Program-made: the position numbers and the translations under genes
The notes under the pieces: model-generated
Seen by the model: only the letters and a program-made list of their open reading frames with translations
What the model was told of the DNA's origin: nothing
Databases searched by the model: none
Assembly: GCF_900240305.1 (NCBI RefSeq)
Contig: NZ_LT964854.1
Location: 1,240,001-1,304,000, forward strand
DNA length: 64,000 nt
Source: Ottowia massiliensis
GTDB taxonomy: Bacteria; Pseudomonadota; Gammaproteobacteria; Burkholderiales; Burkholderiaceae_C
Direction: 5' to 3'
Part shown: positions 49,364 to 57,893 of the stretch, in pieces
How positions within the stretch are numbered: the first letter of the stretch is position 1
How the letters are laid out: each line of letters starts with the position of its first letter

Positions 49364-50749
49364 GTGACTGAACTTTCCCCCGATCTGGCATCCGCCCTCC
49401 AGGCGCGCTTTGGCGCGCAGTTTTCGCAAGGCATGGCCGTGCGCGAGCAGCATGGCCGTGATGAATCCATCTTCAAAGTGCCGCCGCCGGCTGCCGTGGT
49501 TTTTGCCGAAAGCACGCAAGACGTGCAAGACGCCGTGCGCCTGTGCGCTGCGCACCGCGCGCCCGTCATCGCCTACGGCGCTGGCTCGTCAGTGGAAGGG
49601 CATCTGCTGGCCGTGCAAGGCGGCGTCAGCCTGGATGTCTCGCGCATGAACCGCATCCTGGCCGTGAACGCCGAAGACCTCACCGTCACGGTGCAGCCGG
49701 GCGTCACGCGCGAGCAGCTCAACGAACACGTGCGCCACGCGGGCCTGTTCTTTCCCATCGACCCGGGCGCCAATGCCTCGCTGGGCGGCATGTGCGCCAC
49801 GCGCGCCAGCGGCACCAACGCCGTGCGCTACGGCACCATGCGCGACAACGCGCTGGCCCTGCAAGTCGTCACCCCGCAAGGCGAAGTCATCCGCACCGGC
49901 ACGCGCGCCAAAAAAAGCAGCGCGGGCTACGACCTCACGCGCCTTTACGTCGGCAGCGAAGGCACGCTGGGCGTCATCACCGAAATCACGCTGCGCCTGT
50001 ATCCGCTGCCCGAAGCCGTCACGGCGGCCATCTGCACCTTCGCCAGCCTGCAAGACACCGTGCAGACCGTCATCAAAACCATTCAACTGGGCGTGCCCAT
50101 CGCCCGCGTAGAGCTGATCGACGCGCATTCCGTGGGCCTGATCAACGCCTACAGCAAAACCAGCCTGCGCCAAGCGCACATGCTGCTCATGGAGTTTCAC
50201 GGCTCGCCCGCCAGCGTGCGCGAGCAGGCCGAAACCGTGCAGGCCATTGCCCACGAACACCAAGGCAATGACTTTGAATGGGCCAGCGCCCCCGAAGAGC
50301 GCCGCCGCCTCTGGGCCGCGCGGCACAACGCCTACTTTGCCGCCGTCAGCAGCCGCCCCGGCTGCCGCAGCATCTCCACCGACGTGTGCGTGCCCATCTC
50401 GCGCCTGGCCGATTGCCTGCTGCAATCGGTCGATGAAGTCAATGCCAGCGGCATTCCCTACTTTCTCGTGGGCCACGTAGGCGACGGCAACTTCCATTTC
50501 GGCTACCTGATCGACCCGGACGACGCCAGCGAGCGCGAGCGCGCCGAGCAGCTCAACCGCCAGCTCGTGGCCCGCGCCATTGGCATGGGCGGCACCTGCT
50601 CCGGCGAGCACGGCGTGGGCCTGCACAAAATGGACTTTCTCGAGCAGGAAGCCGGCGAGGGCGCGCTGGACGTGATGCGAGCCATCAAGCAGGCGCTGGA
50701 CCCGCTGAACATCATGAACCCCGGCAAGATCTTCCGGCTCCAGGGCTGA
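49364..50749 (+). CDS. FAD-linked D-lactate dehydrogenase (GlcD/DLD family)
   Basis: Oxidises D-lactate or a related 2-hydroxyacid, passing electrons to cytochrome c or quinone. It is 461 residues from GTG 49364; a TTG six codons earlier is also possible. The FAD-binding PCMH domain shows YGAGSSVEGH, PGVTREQLNEHVR and ANASLGGMCATRASGTNAVR. The C-terminal FAD-oxidase domain shows GHVGDGNFHFGYL and CSGEHGVGLHK. Monocistronic by context. Glycolate oxidase subunit GlcD is the main alternative, but no glcE/F genes are adjacent. Confidence 0.88.
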   Translation: MTELSPDLASALQARFGAQFSQGMAVREQHGRDESIFKVPPPAAVVFAESTQDVQDAVRLCAAHRAPVIAYGAGSSVEGHLLAVQGGVSLDVSRMNRILAVNAEDLTVTVQPGVTREQLNEHVRHAGLFFPIDPGANASLGGMCATRASGTNAVRYGTMRDNALALQVVTPQGEVIRTGTRAKKSSAGYDLTRLYVGSEGTLGVITEITLRLYPLPEAVTAAICTFASLQDTVQTVIKTIQLGVPIARVELIDAHSVGLINAYSKTSLRQAHMLLMEFHGSPASVREQAETVQAIAHEHQGNDFEWASAPEERRRLWAARHNAYFAAVSSRPGCRSISTDVCVPISRLADCLLQSVDEVNASGIPYFLVGHVGDGNFHFGYLIDPDDASERERAEQLNRQLVARAIGMGGTCSGEHGVGLHKMDFLEQEAGEGALDVMRAIKQALDPLNIMNPGKIFRLQG

Positions 50750-50874
50750 AGCGGCCGCCTCCTGGCTGCTGCGAGCAGGCCCCAGCCGCAGCAGGCGGCA
50801 AAGCGCGTAGGCACAATCTGCCGTTTGCTTTTTTGCGGGGCGGATTTTGCGAATCAAGGACAAGGAGTGCAGCC

Positions 50875-51933
50875 ATGTGGCGGCTTGAGGCCCGGCCTGC
50901 GCCTTCGCGCGTGTGGGTGTGGGCCTCGCCCGTCCTGGCGCTGGCGCTGACCACGCTGCTGGGCATGCTGCTGTTTGCTGCGCTGGGCAAAGACCCCGCG
51001 CGCGGGCTGCAAGTGTTTTTCTGGGAGCCGGTGCGCAGCGTTTACGCGCTGGGCGAGCTGGGTCTGAAGGCCGCGCCGCTTTTGCTGATGGCGCTGGGGC
51101 TGGCGCTGGCGTTCCGCTCGAACGTGTGGAACATCGGCGCAGAAGGGCAGTTCGTGATGGGCGCGGTATTTGCAGGCGGCGTGGCGCTGGCCGCTGACGC
51201 CAGCGCGGGCGGCTTGACGCTGCCGGCCATGCTGCTGGCGGGCGCGGCGGGCGGCATGTGCTGGGCAGCCATTGCGGCGCTGCTGCGCGACAAGTGCCAT
51301 GCCAGCGAGATTTTGGTGAGCCTGATGCTGGTTTACGTGGCCGTGCAGGTGCTGGGCTATCTGGTGTATGGGCCGTGGAAAGACCCGCAGGGCTACAACT
51401 TTCCGCAAACGCGCCTGTTTGGCCCGGCCGCGCAGCTGCCGCGCCTGATGGACGGCTCGCGCCTGCATGCGGGGCTGCCGCTGGCTCTGGCGGGCGCGGC
51501 GCTGCTGTGGGTTTGGCTGTTTCGCACGCGCGCGGGCTTTGCGCAGCAGGTGTGCGGGCTGGCGCCGGCGGCGGCGCGCTACGCGGGCTTTTCGTCGCGG
51601 CGCGCGCTGTGGACGGCCATGCTGGCCTCGGGCGGCGCGGCGGGGCTGGCCGGGGCGCTGGAGGTGGCAGGCCCTTTGCGGCAGCTCACGCCCAACGTGC
51701 CGGCGGGCTATGGCTTTGCGGCCATCATCGTGGCTTTTGTGGGGCGGCTGCATCCGCTGGGCATCGTGCTGGCGGCGCTGCTGATGAGCATGTTCTATAT
51801 CGGCGGGGAGCTGGCGCAGTCGCGCCTGGGGCTGCCCAAATCCATCACGGGCGTGTTTCAGGGGCTGCTGCTGTTTGCGCTGCTGGCGTGCGACACGCTG
51901 GTGCATTACCGCATCCGCCGGGGAGGGCGCTGA
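50875..51933 (+). CDS. ABC transporter permease, BMP/nucleoside type (first subunit)
   Basis: 352 residues from ATG 50875 with about nine membrane helices. The BPD_transp_2 signature region RSNVWNIGAEGQFVMGAVFA is diagnostic of the YufP/BmpC-like permeases of nucleoside or simple-sugar importers. AGGAG ribosome site. The paired permease follows after 5 bases. No ATPase or binding-protein gene is in the neighbourhood. Confidence 0.88.
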   Translation: MWRLEARPAPSRVWVWASPVLALALTTLLGMLLFAALGKDPARGLQVFFWEPVRSVYALGELGLKAAPLLLMALGLALAFRSNVWNIGAEGQFVMGAVFAGGVALAADASAGGLTLPAMLLAGAAGGMCWAAIAALLRDKCHASEILVSLMLVYVAVQVLGYLVYGPWKDPQGYNFPQTRLFGPAAQLPRLMDGSRLHAGLPLALAGAALLWVWLFRTRAGFAQQVCGLAPAAARYAGFSSRRALWTAMLASGGAAGLAGALEVAGPLRQLTPNVPAGYGFAAIIVAFVGRLHPLGIVLAALLMSMFYIGGELAQSRLGLPKSITGVFQGLLLFALLACDTLVHYRIRRGGR

Positions 51934-51938
51934 ACGCC

Positions 51939-52859
51939 ATGCAAGCCTACGCTCTTCTTCTGGCCGCCACGCTGAACGCGGGCACGGTGCTGGCGCTGGC
52001 CGCGCTGGGGCTGCTCATCAACGAAAAGGCGGGCATCGTCAATCTGGGCGCCGAGGGCATCATGCTGTGCGCCGCGCTGGCCGGTTTTGCCACGGTGGTG
52101 CACACGGGCAGCGACTGGCTGGGCTTTGCCGCAGGCGCGGGCGTGGGCGCGCTGCTGGCCGCTGCTTTTGGCGCGCTGGTGATCTGGCTGGGCGCCAACC
52201 AGTACGCGGCGGGGCTGGCGCTGAGCCTGTTTGGCGGCGGCCTGTCGGCTTTTGCAGGCATTGGCTATGTGCAAGAGCGCCTGCCCGCTCGCCCGCGCTT
52301 TGACTGGCTGGGGCTGGGCGATGTGCCTTTTGCTGGCCCTGCGCTTTTTCGTCATCACCCGCTGGTGTATCTGACGGCGCTGCTGGCGCTGGCGCTGGTT
52401 TGGCTGCTGTGGCGCACGCGCGCCGGGCTGGTGCTGCGGGCCGTGGGCGAAGCGCCGCAGTCGGCGCACGCGCTGGGCTACCGCGTGCGCCTGATTCGCC
52501 TGGCCGCCGTCACGGCGGGCGGCGCGCTGTGCGGGCTGGCGGGGGCGTATCTGTCGCTGGCCTACACGCCGCTGTGGGCCGAGGGCATGGTGGCGGGCAA
52601 GGGCTGGATTGCGCTGGCGCTGACCACGTTTGCCACCTGGCGGCCCGCCCGCGTGCTGCTGGGCGCTTACCTTTTTGGCGGCGTGACCATGCTCCAGCTG
52701 CACCTGCAAGGCCAGGGCGTGCAGTGGCCCAGCCAGCTCATGACCATGCTGCCCTATCTGGCCACGATTGCCGTGCTGGCGCTGATTTCGCGCAACCCGG
52801 CCTGGATACGTGCCAACATGCCCGCCTCGCTGGGCAAGCCGTTTCATCCCGCCGGGTAG
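51939..52859 (+). CDS. ABC transporter permease, BMP/nucleoside type (second subunit)
   Basis: 306 residues from ATG 51939 with eight to nine membrane helices. The signature LLINEKAGIVNLGAEGIMLC parallels the first permease. C-terminal MLPYLATIAVLALISRNP. In-frame extension upstream overlaps the first permease and is rejected. A family 1 repeat begins 16 bases after its stop. Confidence 0.88.
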   Translation: MQAYALLLAATLNAGTVLALAALGLLINEKAGIVNLGAEGIMLCAALAGFATVVHTGSDWLGFAAGAGVGALLAAAFGALVIWLGANQYAAGLALSLFGGGLSAFAGIGYVQERLPARPRFDWLGLGDVPFAGPALFRHHPLVYLTALLALALVWLLWRTRAGLVLRAVGEAPQSAHALGYRVRLIRLAAVTAGGALCGLAGAYLSLAYTPLWAEGMVAGKGWIALALTTFATWRPARVLLGAYLFGGVTMLQLHLQGQGVQWPSQLMTMLPYLATIAVLALISRNPAWIRANMPASLGKPFHPAG

Positions 52860-52874
52860 CGCTGGGTAGATTGC

Positions 52875-52962
52875 ATCAAAAACAAGAGCAAATATAAAGG
52901 GTGAAAAAGCCGTCTTGCGCAGGTTCTACTAGGACCTCATGCTCTGCTTTCAGGAGCGAATA
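52875..52962 (+). repeat. Interspersed repeat family 1, full form, copy 12
   Basis: Orientation A: ATCAAAAACAAGAGCAAATA, GCGCAGGTTCTACTAGGACC, right end TGCTTTCAGGAGCGAATATG. Confidence 0.88.
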
Positions 52963-53034
52963 TGAGCTGTCTGAAACCGTGCCAGCCCGCTTTTTCAGGC
53001 CCTGCTCATGCCTTTGCCGCATCGGCCTTGCAGC

Positions 53035-54198
53035 TCAAGGATTGAATGTGATCTTGACGACGGCGTGGCCCGACTTCAGGTAAACCGCATCGTCCGGCCC
53101 CACAGCCAGGGCGCGCAGCGCACGCACGTTGCTGGCCACGGGCACGAACTGCGTCTGGCCAGCCGCCTTGCGGTAGAGGGTGGATTTCACGCCGTCTTGC
53201 CGCGCATCGGCGGAAGCCGAATACACATTGCCCCGGCTGTCGATGGCCACCAGCGATGAATTGGGCAGCTGGTCGGTCAGCACGCTCAAATCAGGCACGG
53301 AAACCAGCCGGCTCACGCGCCCGGCGGCAGGGCATGAATCAGTCACGTAAATGCGGCCATCGGCGCTGCCGATCAGATTGGGCGTGAAGCGCCCGGCAGG
53401 GCCGCTTTGCACGTTGCCATCGCTGACATGCACCGTGCGCCATGTGCCGGGCGTGCCCTGCATGCGCGCATCCATCACGTGCAGCACGCCGTCTGCCGAA
53501 AAGGCCATGCCGGCTGGCAGGCAAAAGCTCGCTTGCGGCCCTGCGCCATCCAGCGAAGCCGCGCCCGCTTCGCACGACGCGCGCGCCACCCCGGCCACGG
53601 CGGAGATGCGGCCATCCGCAGCCACTTGCCAGATGCCCGTGGCCCGGCCTGCTGCGGGGTAGCCTGGCGCCGTCGCCAGCGAATAGGTCTCGCACACGCC
53701 GCCCGCATCCAGGCCGCCATGCGGCCCGCCATCGCTCACATACAGCACGCCGCCCTTCACGGCCAGGCCCGCAGGCCGCACGAATCGGCTCAAGGCCGCG
53801 CCCGCTTGCGGCAGCGCGCCCGTGGCCACGGTGCTCACCTGGCCATTGGGCGCAATCTTGCGCACGGCATCGGCCTGCCCGCTGTCTGCGCGGCAAGGCC
53901 GGTCGGTCAGATAAACCGTGCCATCAGCGGCCACCGTCATGGCGTGGGTGATATAGCCAAAGCGGCTTTGCAGCGGGTCATCCGCATCCACGCGCCCGCA
54001 GGCCTTGGCCGGATCGGCCTCCAGCGAGCCGGCCAGCAGCGCCGCGCGGCCATTGGGCACATCCGGCAACGCGGCAGCGCCGGGCGTGGGGCTGGGGGAT
54101 GGCGTGGGCGAAGAATCGCCATCCCCGCCGCAAGCCGCCAGCAAAAGGCTGGCGGCAATGGCACAAAGGCTAGCGTGTGAAAGGCGGAAAAAATTCAT
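53035..54198 (-). CDS. Putative beta-propeller (NHL-like) lipoprotein
   Basis: 387 residues. Lipobox LLLAAC, a Pro/Ser/Thr linker (SPTPSPSPTPGAA), then repeated propeller-like blades: AMTVAADGTVYLTDRP, AVRKIAPNGQVSTVATG, PAGLAVKGGVLYVSDGG, GIWQVAADGRISAVAGVA, GMAFSADGVLHVMDA and LVAIDSRGNVYSASAD. Probably anchored to the outer membrane or the outer face of the inner membrane. No enzymatic motif seen; function unknown. Confidence 0.78.
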   Translation of the reverse strand: MNFFRLSHASLCAIAASLLLAACGGDGDSSPTPSPSPTPGAAALPDVPNGRAALLAGSLEADPAKACGRVDADDPLQSRFGYITHAMTVAADGTVYLTDRPCRADSGQADAVRKIAPNGQVSTVATGALPQAGAALSRFVRPAGLAVKGGVLYVSDGGPHGGLDAGGVCETYSLATAPGYPAAGRATGIWQVAADGRISAVAGVARASCEAGAASLDGAGPQASFCLPAGMAFSADGVLHVMDARMQGTPGTWRTVHVSDGNVQSGPAGRFTPNLIGSADGRIYVTDSCPAAGRVSRLVSVPDLSVLTDQLPNSSLVAIDSRGNVYSASADARQDGVKSTLYRKAAGQTQFVPVASNVRALRALAVGPDDAVYLKSGHAVVKITFNP

Positions 54199-54478
54199 GA
54201 CGAAAACTCCTTTTCAAGAATCGAAAAAACAGGATTGCCATCCGGCTTCAACCCGGTTTCACCAGGCGCCTGCCCAATATAGGCCGAAGTAAAATACGTC
54301 CGGCGCGCGGAAATGAGCCTCGCCATGATAATGCCAGGCATTTGAAAAACCGGGCGGAAACCCTGCAATACCGCTTTTTCCATGCCGGATGCTCCCAAAT
54401 ATTCATTGCGGCGGCCCTGCCATTTCATGCCATTCATTCGCGCCAGAGCCTGTTTCACTTTCGCAAAAGGAATTTCTC

Positions 54479-55378
54479 ATGACTCAACCCGGTATTGCAT
54501 CCGCCGCTTCCGCCCGGCAACAGGCGGCCATTTTGGCGCAGGCGCTGCCCTATATCCGCAAATATCACGGCAAAACCATGGTCATCAAATATGGCGGCAA
54601 TGCCATGACCGACCCTGCCTTGCAAGCGGCGTTTGCCGAAGATGTGGTGCTGCTCAAGCTGGTGGGCATCAACCCCGTGGTGGTGCACGGCGGCGGCCCG
54701 CAAATTGAAGCGGCGCTCAAGCGCCTGGGCAAGCAGGGCCACTTCATTCAAGGCATGCGCGTGACCGACGCCGAGACGATGGAAGTGGTGGAATGGGTGC
54801 TGGCTGGCGAAGTGCAGCAAGACATCGTGGGCCTGATTCACCAGGCGGGCGGGCGGGCCGTGGGCCTGACGGGCCGCGACGGCGGCCTGATCCGCGCGCG
54901 CAAGCTCCGGCTGCCCGACAGCAAAGACCCCGCCGTGGTGCACGACGTGGGCCAGGTGGGCGAAATCGTGCAGATCGACCCCGGCGTGGTGCAGGCGCTG
55001 CAAGACGACCGCTTCATCCCCGTGGTCAGCCCCATCGGCTTTGGCGAAAACAACGAGAGCTACAACATCAATGCCGACGTGGTGGCCGCGCGGCTGGCCA
55101 CGGTGCTGGAAGCCGAAAAACTGCTGATGCTCACCAACATTCCGGGCGTGCTCGACCGAAACGGCGCGCTGCTGTCGGAGCTGACGGCGCAGCAAATCGA
55201 GGCGCTATGCGAAGACGGCACGATCTCCGGCGGCATGATTCCCAAAATCGCCGGCGCGCTCGATGCCGCCCGCAGCGGCGTGAATGCCGTGCACATCATC
55301 GACGGGCGCGTGCCGCACGCCATGCTGCTGGAAGTGCTGTCCGACCAGGCTTTCGGCACGATGATTCGCTGTGCGTAA
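54479..55378 (+). CDS. argB: Acetylglutamate kinase
   Basis: Second step of arginine synthesis, phosphorylating N-acetylglutamate. It is 299 residues from ATG 54479, behind AAAAGGAA. Motifs: MVIKYGGNAMTD, VVHGGGPQIEAALKRLG, GLTGRDGGLIRARKL, NINADVVAARLATVLEAEKL and ISGGMIPKIAGALDA. An in-frame start at 54389 is not family-like. A bidirectional terminator follows. Confidence 0.97.
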   Translation: MTQPGIASAASARQQAAILAQALPYIRKYHGKTMVIKYGGNAMTDPALQAAFAEDVVLLKLVGINPVVVHGGGPQIEAALKRLGKQGHFIQGMRVTDAETMEVVEWVLAGEVQQDIVGLIHQAGGRAVGLTGRDGGLIRARKLRLPDSKDPAVVHDVGQVGEIVQIDPGVVQALQDDRFIPVVSPIGFGENNESYNINADVVAARLATVLEAEKLLMLTNIPGVLDRNGALLSELTAQQIEALCEDGTISGGMIPKIAGALDAARSGVNAVHIIDGRVPHAMLLEVLSDQAFGTMIRCA

Positions 55379-55402
55379 AAACCGGCTGGCCTGATTGAAA
55401 AC

Positions 55403-55439
55403 AAAAAGAGCGGCATGCGTTTGCTGCCGCTCTTTTTTT
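55403..55439. terminator. Bidirectional terminator between argB and methyltransferase
   Basis: AAAAAGAGCGGCA/TGCCGCTCTTTTTTT with a 9-base loop. T runs on both strands serve the convergent genes. Confidence 0.92.
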
Positions 55440-55447
55440 GCGCGCGT

Positions 55448-56248
55448 TCAGGCCACTTTCTGATAGGTGTAAATTCCCAGCCGGTTATTGACCAGATAGA
55501 AAATGGGAGTGAACAATTTTATCCAGCCGGGCAGCATATGCTTCATTTCGTCGGTGAAATTGACATAGCCAATCTGTTTGAGCGCCGGATTGAGTTTCAC
55601 GACTTCGCTGCCGTCTTTCACGCCCCAGTTGAATTGGGCCGAGGTGTTTTTCACCACGTCGTGCAAAGCGGCTTTTTTCACCATGCCCTTGTACAGCAGA
55701 TCAAGCTGCGCCTCGAAATCATCAAACCCCCCGGTCAGGATGGAAAGAAACGCCTTCACGTCCTTTTCTTCCAGGTACATCAGCACGCCTTCGGAAATGA
55801 TGAGGAGCTTTCTGTCCGCCCGGTCAATATCCTGCGGCCAGGAAGCGTCGAGCAGCGATTTGCCTATGGAAATGGAGCGCGGCGTATCAGGCAGCAGCAG
55901 GCGGCGTTTTTCAATGACCTCGGGCAAGTCCAGGTTGTACCAGCGGATCTGCCCGTTATCCACGCGCTCGAACCGGGTGTCAAAGCCGCATCCGACGGAA
56001 ACCACCACGCAATCCGGGTATTTTTCAATGAATTTGCGCGCTTCGCGGTCCATGATTTTGGCCCGCGCCAGAACGCCGTAATAAGAGGCGCGCGCCGTAT
56101 TGAATTTTGAAAAGTCGTAGTCGATTTTCTGAATCAGCTCCGCCGCCTTGCGGTCATTGAGCTTCGGGTGCTCGCTTTGGGCGTCCTTGGCCCGCATGTA
56201 CAAAGTAATGAGCAGGGTTTCGGCCACGCCGCCCAGGTCCACTTTCAT
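55448..56248 (-). CDS. SAM-dependent methyltransferase, leucine carboxyl methyltransferase-like
   Basis: 266 residues. SAM-binding motif VVVSVGCGFDTRFERVD, followed by YNLDLPEVIEKRRLLLP and LLIISEGVLMYLEEKDV, is typical of the LCMT/PF04072 class, which includes O-methyltransferases of polyketide synthesis. No biosynthetic cluster is adjacent, so the substrate is unknown. GC is somewhat lower than average. An AGGAGAT ribosome site precedes the ATG. Confidence 0.85.
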   Translation of the reverse strand: MKVDLGGVAETLLITLYMRAKDAQSEHPKLNDRKAAELIQKIDYDFSKFNTARASYYGVLARAKIMDREARKFIEKYPDCVVVSVGCGFDTRFERVDNGQIRWYNLDLPEVIEKRRLLLPDTPRSISIGKSLLDASWPQDIDRADRKLLIISEGVLMYLEEKDVKAFLSILTGGFDDFEAQLDLLYKGMVKKAALHDVVKNTSAQFNWGVKDGSEVVKLNPALKQIGYVNFTDEMKHMLPGWIKLFTPIFYLVNNRLGIYTYQKVA

Positions 56249-56342
56249 TTCGATCTCCTTTTTCGCACAGAATAAAAGTTATTCCCATTGCGAGAATTGT
56301 AGGCGGCGCATCCAGAACCCTCCGCGCCGCCGTCTTTGCGTC

Positions 56343-57191
56343 ATGCCCTCTCATTCCCGCCCCTCGCAGCCTGCCCGCGCCTCGTTCCGCAGCATTCGTC
56401 TGCCCGCGTCAAATGCTTTGCGGCGGCATTTGCGCCAGCGTCACGCGCTGTGGCTGCATGGCTGGCTGATTGGCTTGCTCACGCTGGCAGCCATGTGGAG
56501 CGCCAGCGTCGCGCTGCGGCTGGCGGGGCTTGATTGGCTGGCGCTGCGCTACGCGCTCTGCATAGGCGCGGGCTACGCCGTCTATTTGTTGCTGCTGCGT
56601 TGCTGGGCTGCCTGGCTGCTGCGCCAGCGGCGGGCGGCAGACGCGCCCGATCCGGTAACAGACCTGCTGGATGCCGCCACCGACGCCTCTGCCCGCTCTG
56701 CCGGAGACGACGCGCTGGCCGCCAGCGGTGAAGACGGCGACTTCGCGGGCGGCGGCGCCAGCGGCTCTTTCGACGCGGAAGAAGGCGGCGTGGATGCCCT
56801 GCTGGATAGCGCCGCCGAAGGCATCGTCGATGGCGTGGTGGATGCAGGCGGCGCGGCGGAAGAAGGCGCGGTGGTGCTGATTCCCGTGCTGCTGATCTTC
56901 GCGCTGGCGCTGGTGTCTTTTGTGGGCGCGGGACTGCTGTTGCTGCTGCTGTTCGGCACCGATGTGCTGCTGGCCGTGGCCGTGGAACTGGCGTTTGCCT
57001 GGGCCGCCGCGCGCACGGCCACGCGGCTTCAGCGCCAGGGTTGGCTGACTGCTGCCATTCGCCTGAGCTACAAGCCGCTGCTGGCGGCGCTGATCAGCGC
57101 CACGCTGCTGGGCGCGGCGATTGACTATCTGGCCCCCGGCGCCCGCACCTTGCCCGAAGCCGTGCGGCTGCTGCGGTCGGGAAGCGCCTGA
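56343..57191 (+). CDS. Putative membrane protein of unknown function
   Basis: 282 residues from ATG 56343. A basic N-terminus and two helices (about 42-60 and 68-87) are followed by an acidic Gly/Ala/Asp-rich region (about 100-180). Two or three more helices follow (about 182-222 and 240-262). No recognised domain. The acidic central region with low-complexity GGGASG and DAEEGG is probably soluble. Confidence 0.65.
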   Translation: MPSHSRPSQPARASFRSIRLPASNALRRHLRQRHALWLHGWLIGLLTLAAMWSASVALRLAGLDWLALRYALCIGAGYAVYLLLLRCWAAWLLRQRRAADAPDPVTDLLDAATDASARSAGDDALAASGEDGDFAGGGASGSFDAEEGGVDALLDSAAEGIVDGVVDAGGAAEEGAVVLIPVLLIFALALVSFVGAGLLLLLLFGTDVLLAVAVELAFAWAAARTATRLQRQGWLTAAIRLSYKPLLAALISATLLGAAIDYLAPGARTLPEAVRLLRSGSA

Positions 57192-57893
57192 ATCCATTTC
57201 TCAGCCGCCGTCATGTGCGCGGCGATTCATTGAAGCGGATCACCAAGGGGAGAGAAGTGCGGCGTCTGCCGGGGCCCTTGCTGCGATGAGCGGGAGAGGC
57301 CTCCATTGGCGCAGCGCCCGGCAGATGATGAATGTCATCTTTGACGTGCAGACCATTGGCTGCCAATGGTGCGCGCAGCCAAAGGCCCTGCCTTGGGGGG
57401 CACCCCGCGTTGAACGTTGAAAGCGGGTGCGCAACATTTTCGCCGCTGGCGCCAGCGCCACATTGCAGCAGATACGATGGAGCTGCTGCCGACTGTGCTC
57501 GTGCACTCAGCCAGCATCCGGAATCATGAGGCGCCAGATTTTGGCTGGCTTATGTGCTTGAGCACTGCAAGAGCCTTTTTGTGAGAGTGTTTATACGTAT
57601 AGGTGCGGATCAACTTATCGAATGGGCGCGGGCATGTTCGGCGGGAAGATCAAGTGCTGCCAGCAATACACCTTCAAGGTAAAGCCCCAAACGCTGGATT
57701 GTGCAGAGGATTTTGCCTGGCTGAGCCAATCGAGAAGACTGAGCAAGGACTACGAGGTCACTGCCCTCTTCAGCCGAAGCCTTCGTGAAGATCGCTTGCA
57801 TTCGGCGCATGCTCAGGCTTTCTGGATAATTTTAAGGATAGGCTCTAAGAATATTTGGGAAATTTGTCTGTTTTGATTTTGGAATTTTAATTC
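57192..57893. other. Gene-free stretch filled by a transposase remnant
   Basis: 702 bases without an intact gene. About 57290-57840 is a decayed IS5-type transposase. The final 50 bases are AT-rich and form the upstream region of the glycoside-hydrolase-like gene. Confidence 0.6.
57290..57837 (+). mobile_element. IS5-family-like transposase remnant (second, decayed)
   Basis: Transposase pieces occur in order but in shifting frames: RQMMNVIFDVQTIGCQW near 57330, ELLPTVLVHSASIRNHEAPD near 57490, GADQLIEWARAC near 57604, KRWIVQR near 57690, FAWLSQSRRLSKDYEVT near 57715 and SAEAFVKIACIRRMLRLSG ending at TAA about 57834. These match the N-terminal, central and ERTFAWLxRxRRLxKDYE regions of IS5-type transposases. 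Several frameshifts make it non-functional. It borders a gene of unusual composition, suggesting past transfer. Confidence 0.78.

Noticed and set aside
51258..52859. 533-codon frame as a single fused permease
   Set aside because: The upstream part overlaps the first permease in a different frame. The true second permease begins at ATG 51939 with a family-typical N-terminus.
57595..57635. Apparent degenerate copy of repeat family 1 (shared GAATGGGCGCGGGCATG)
   Set aside because: The stretch encodes LIEWARA of the IS5-type transposase remnant, so the match to the repeat core is coincidental.
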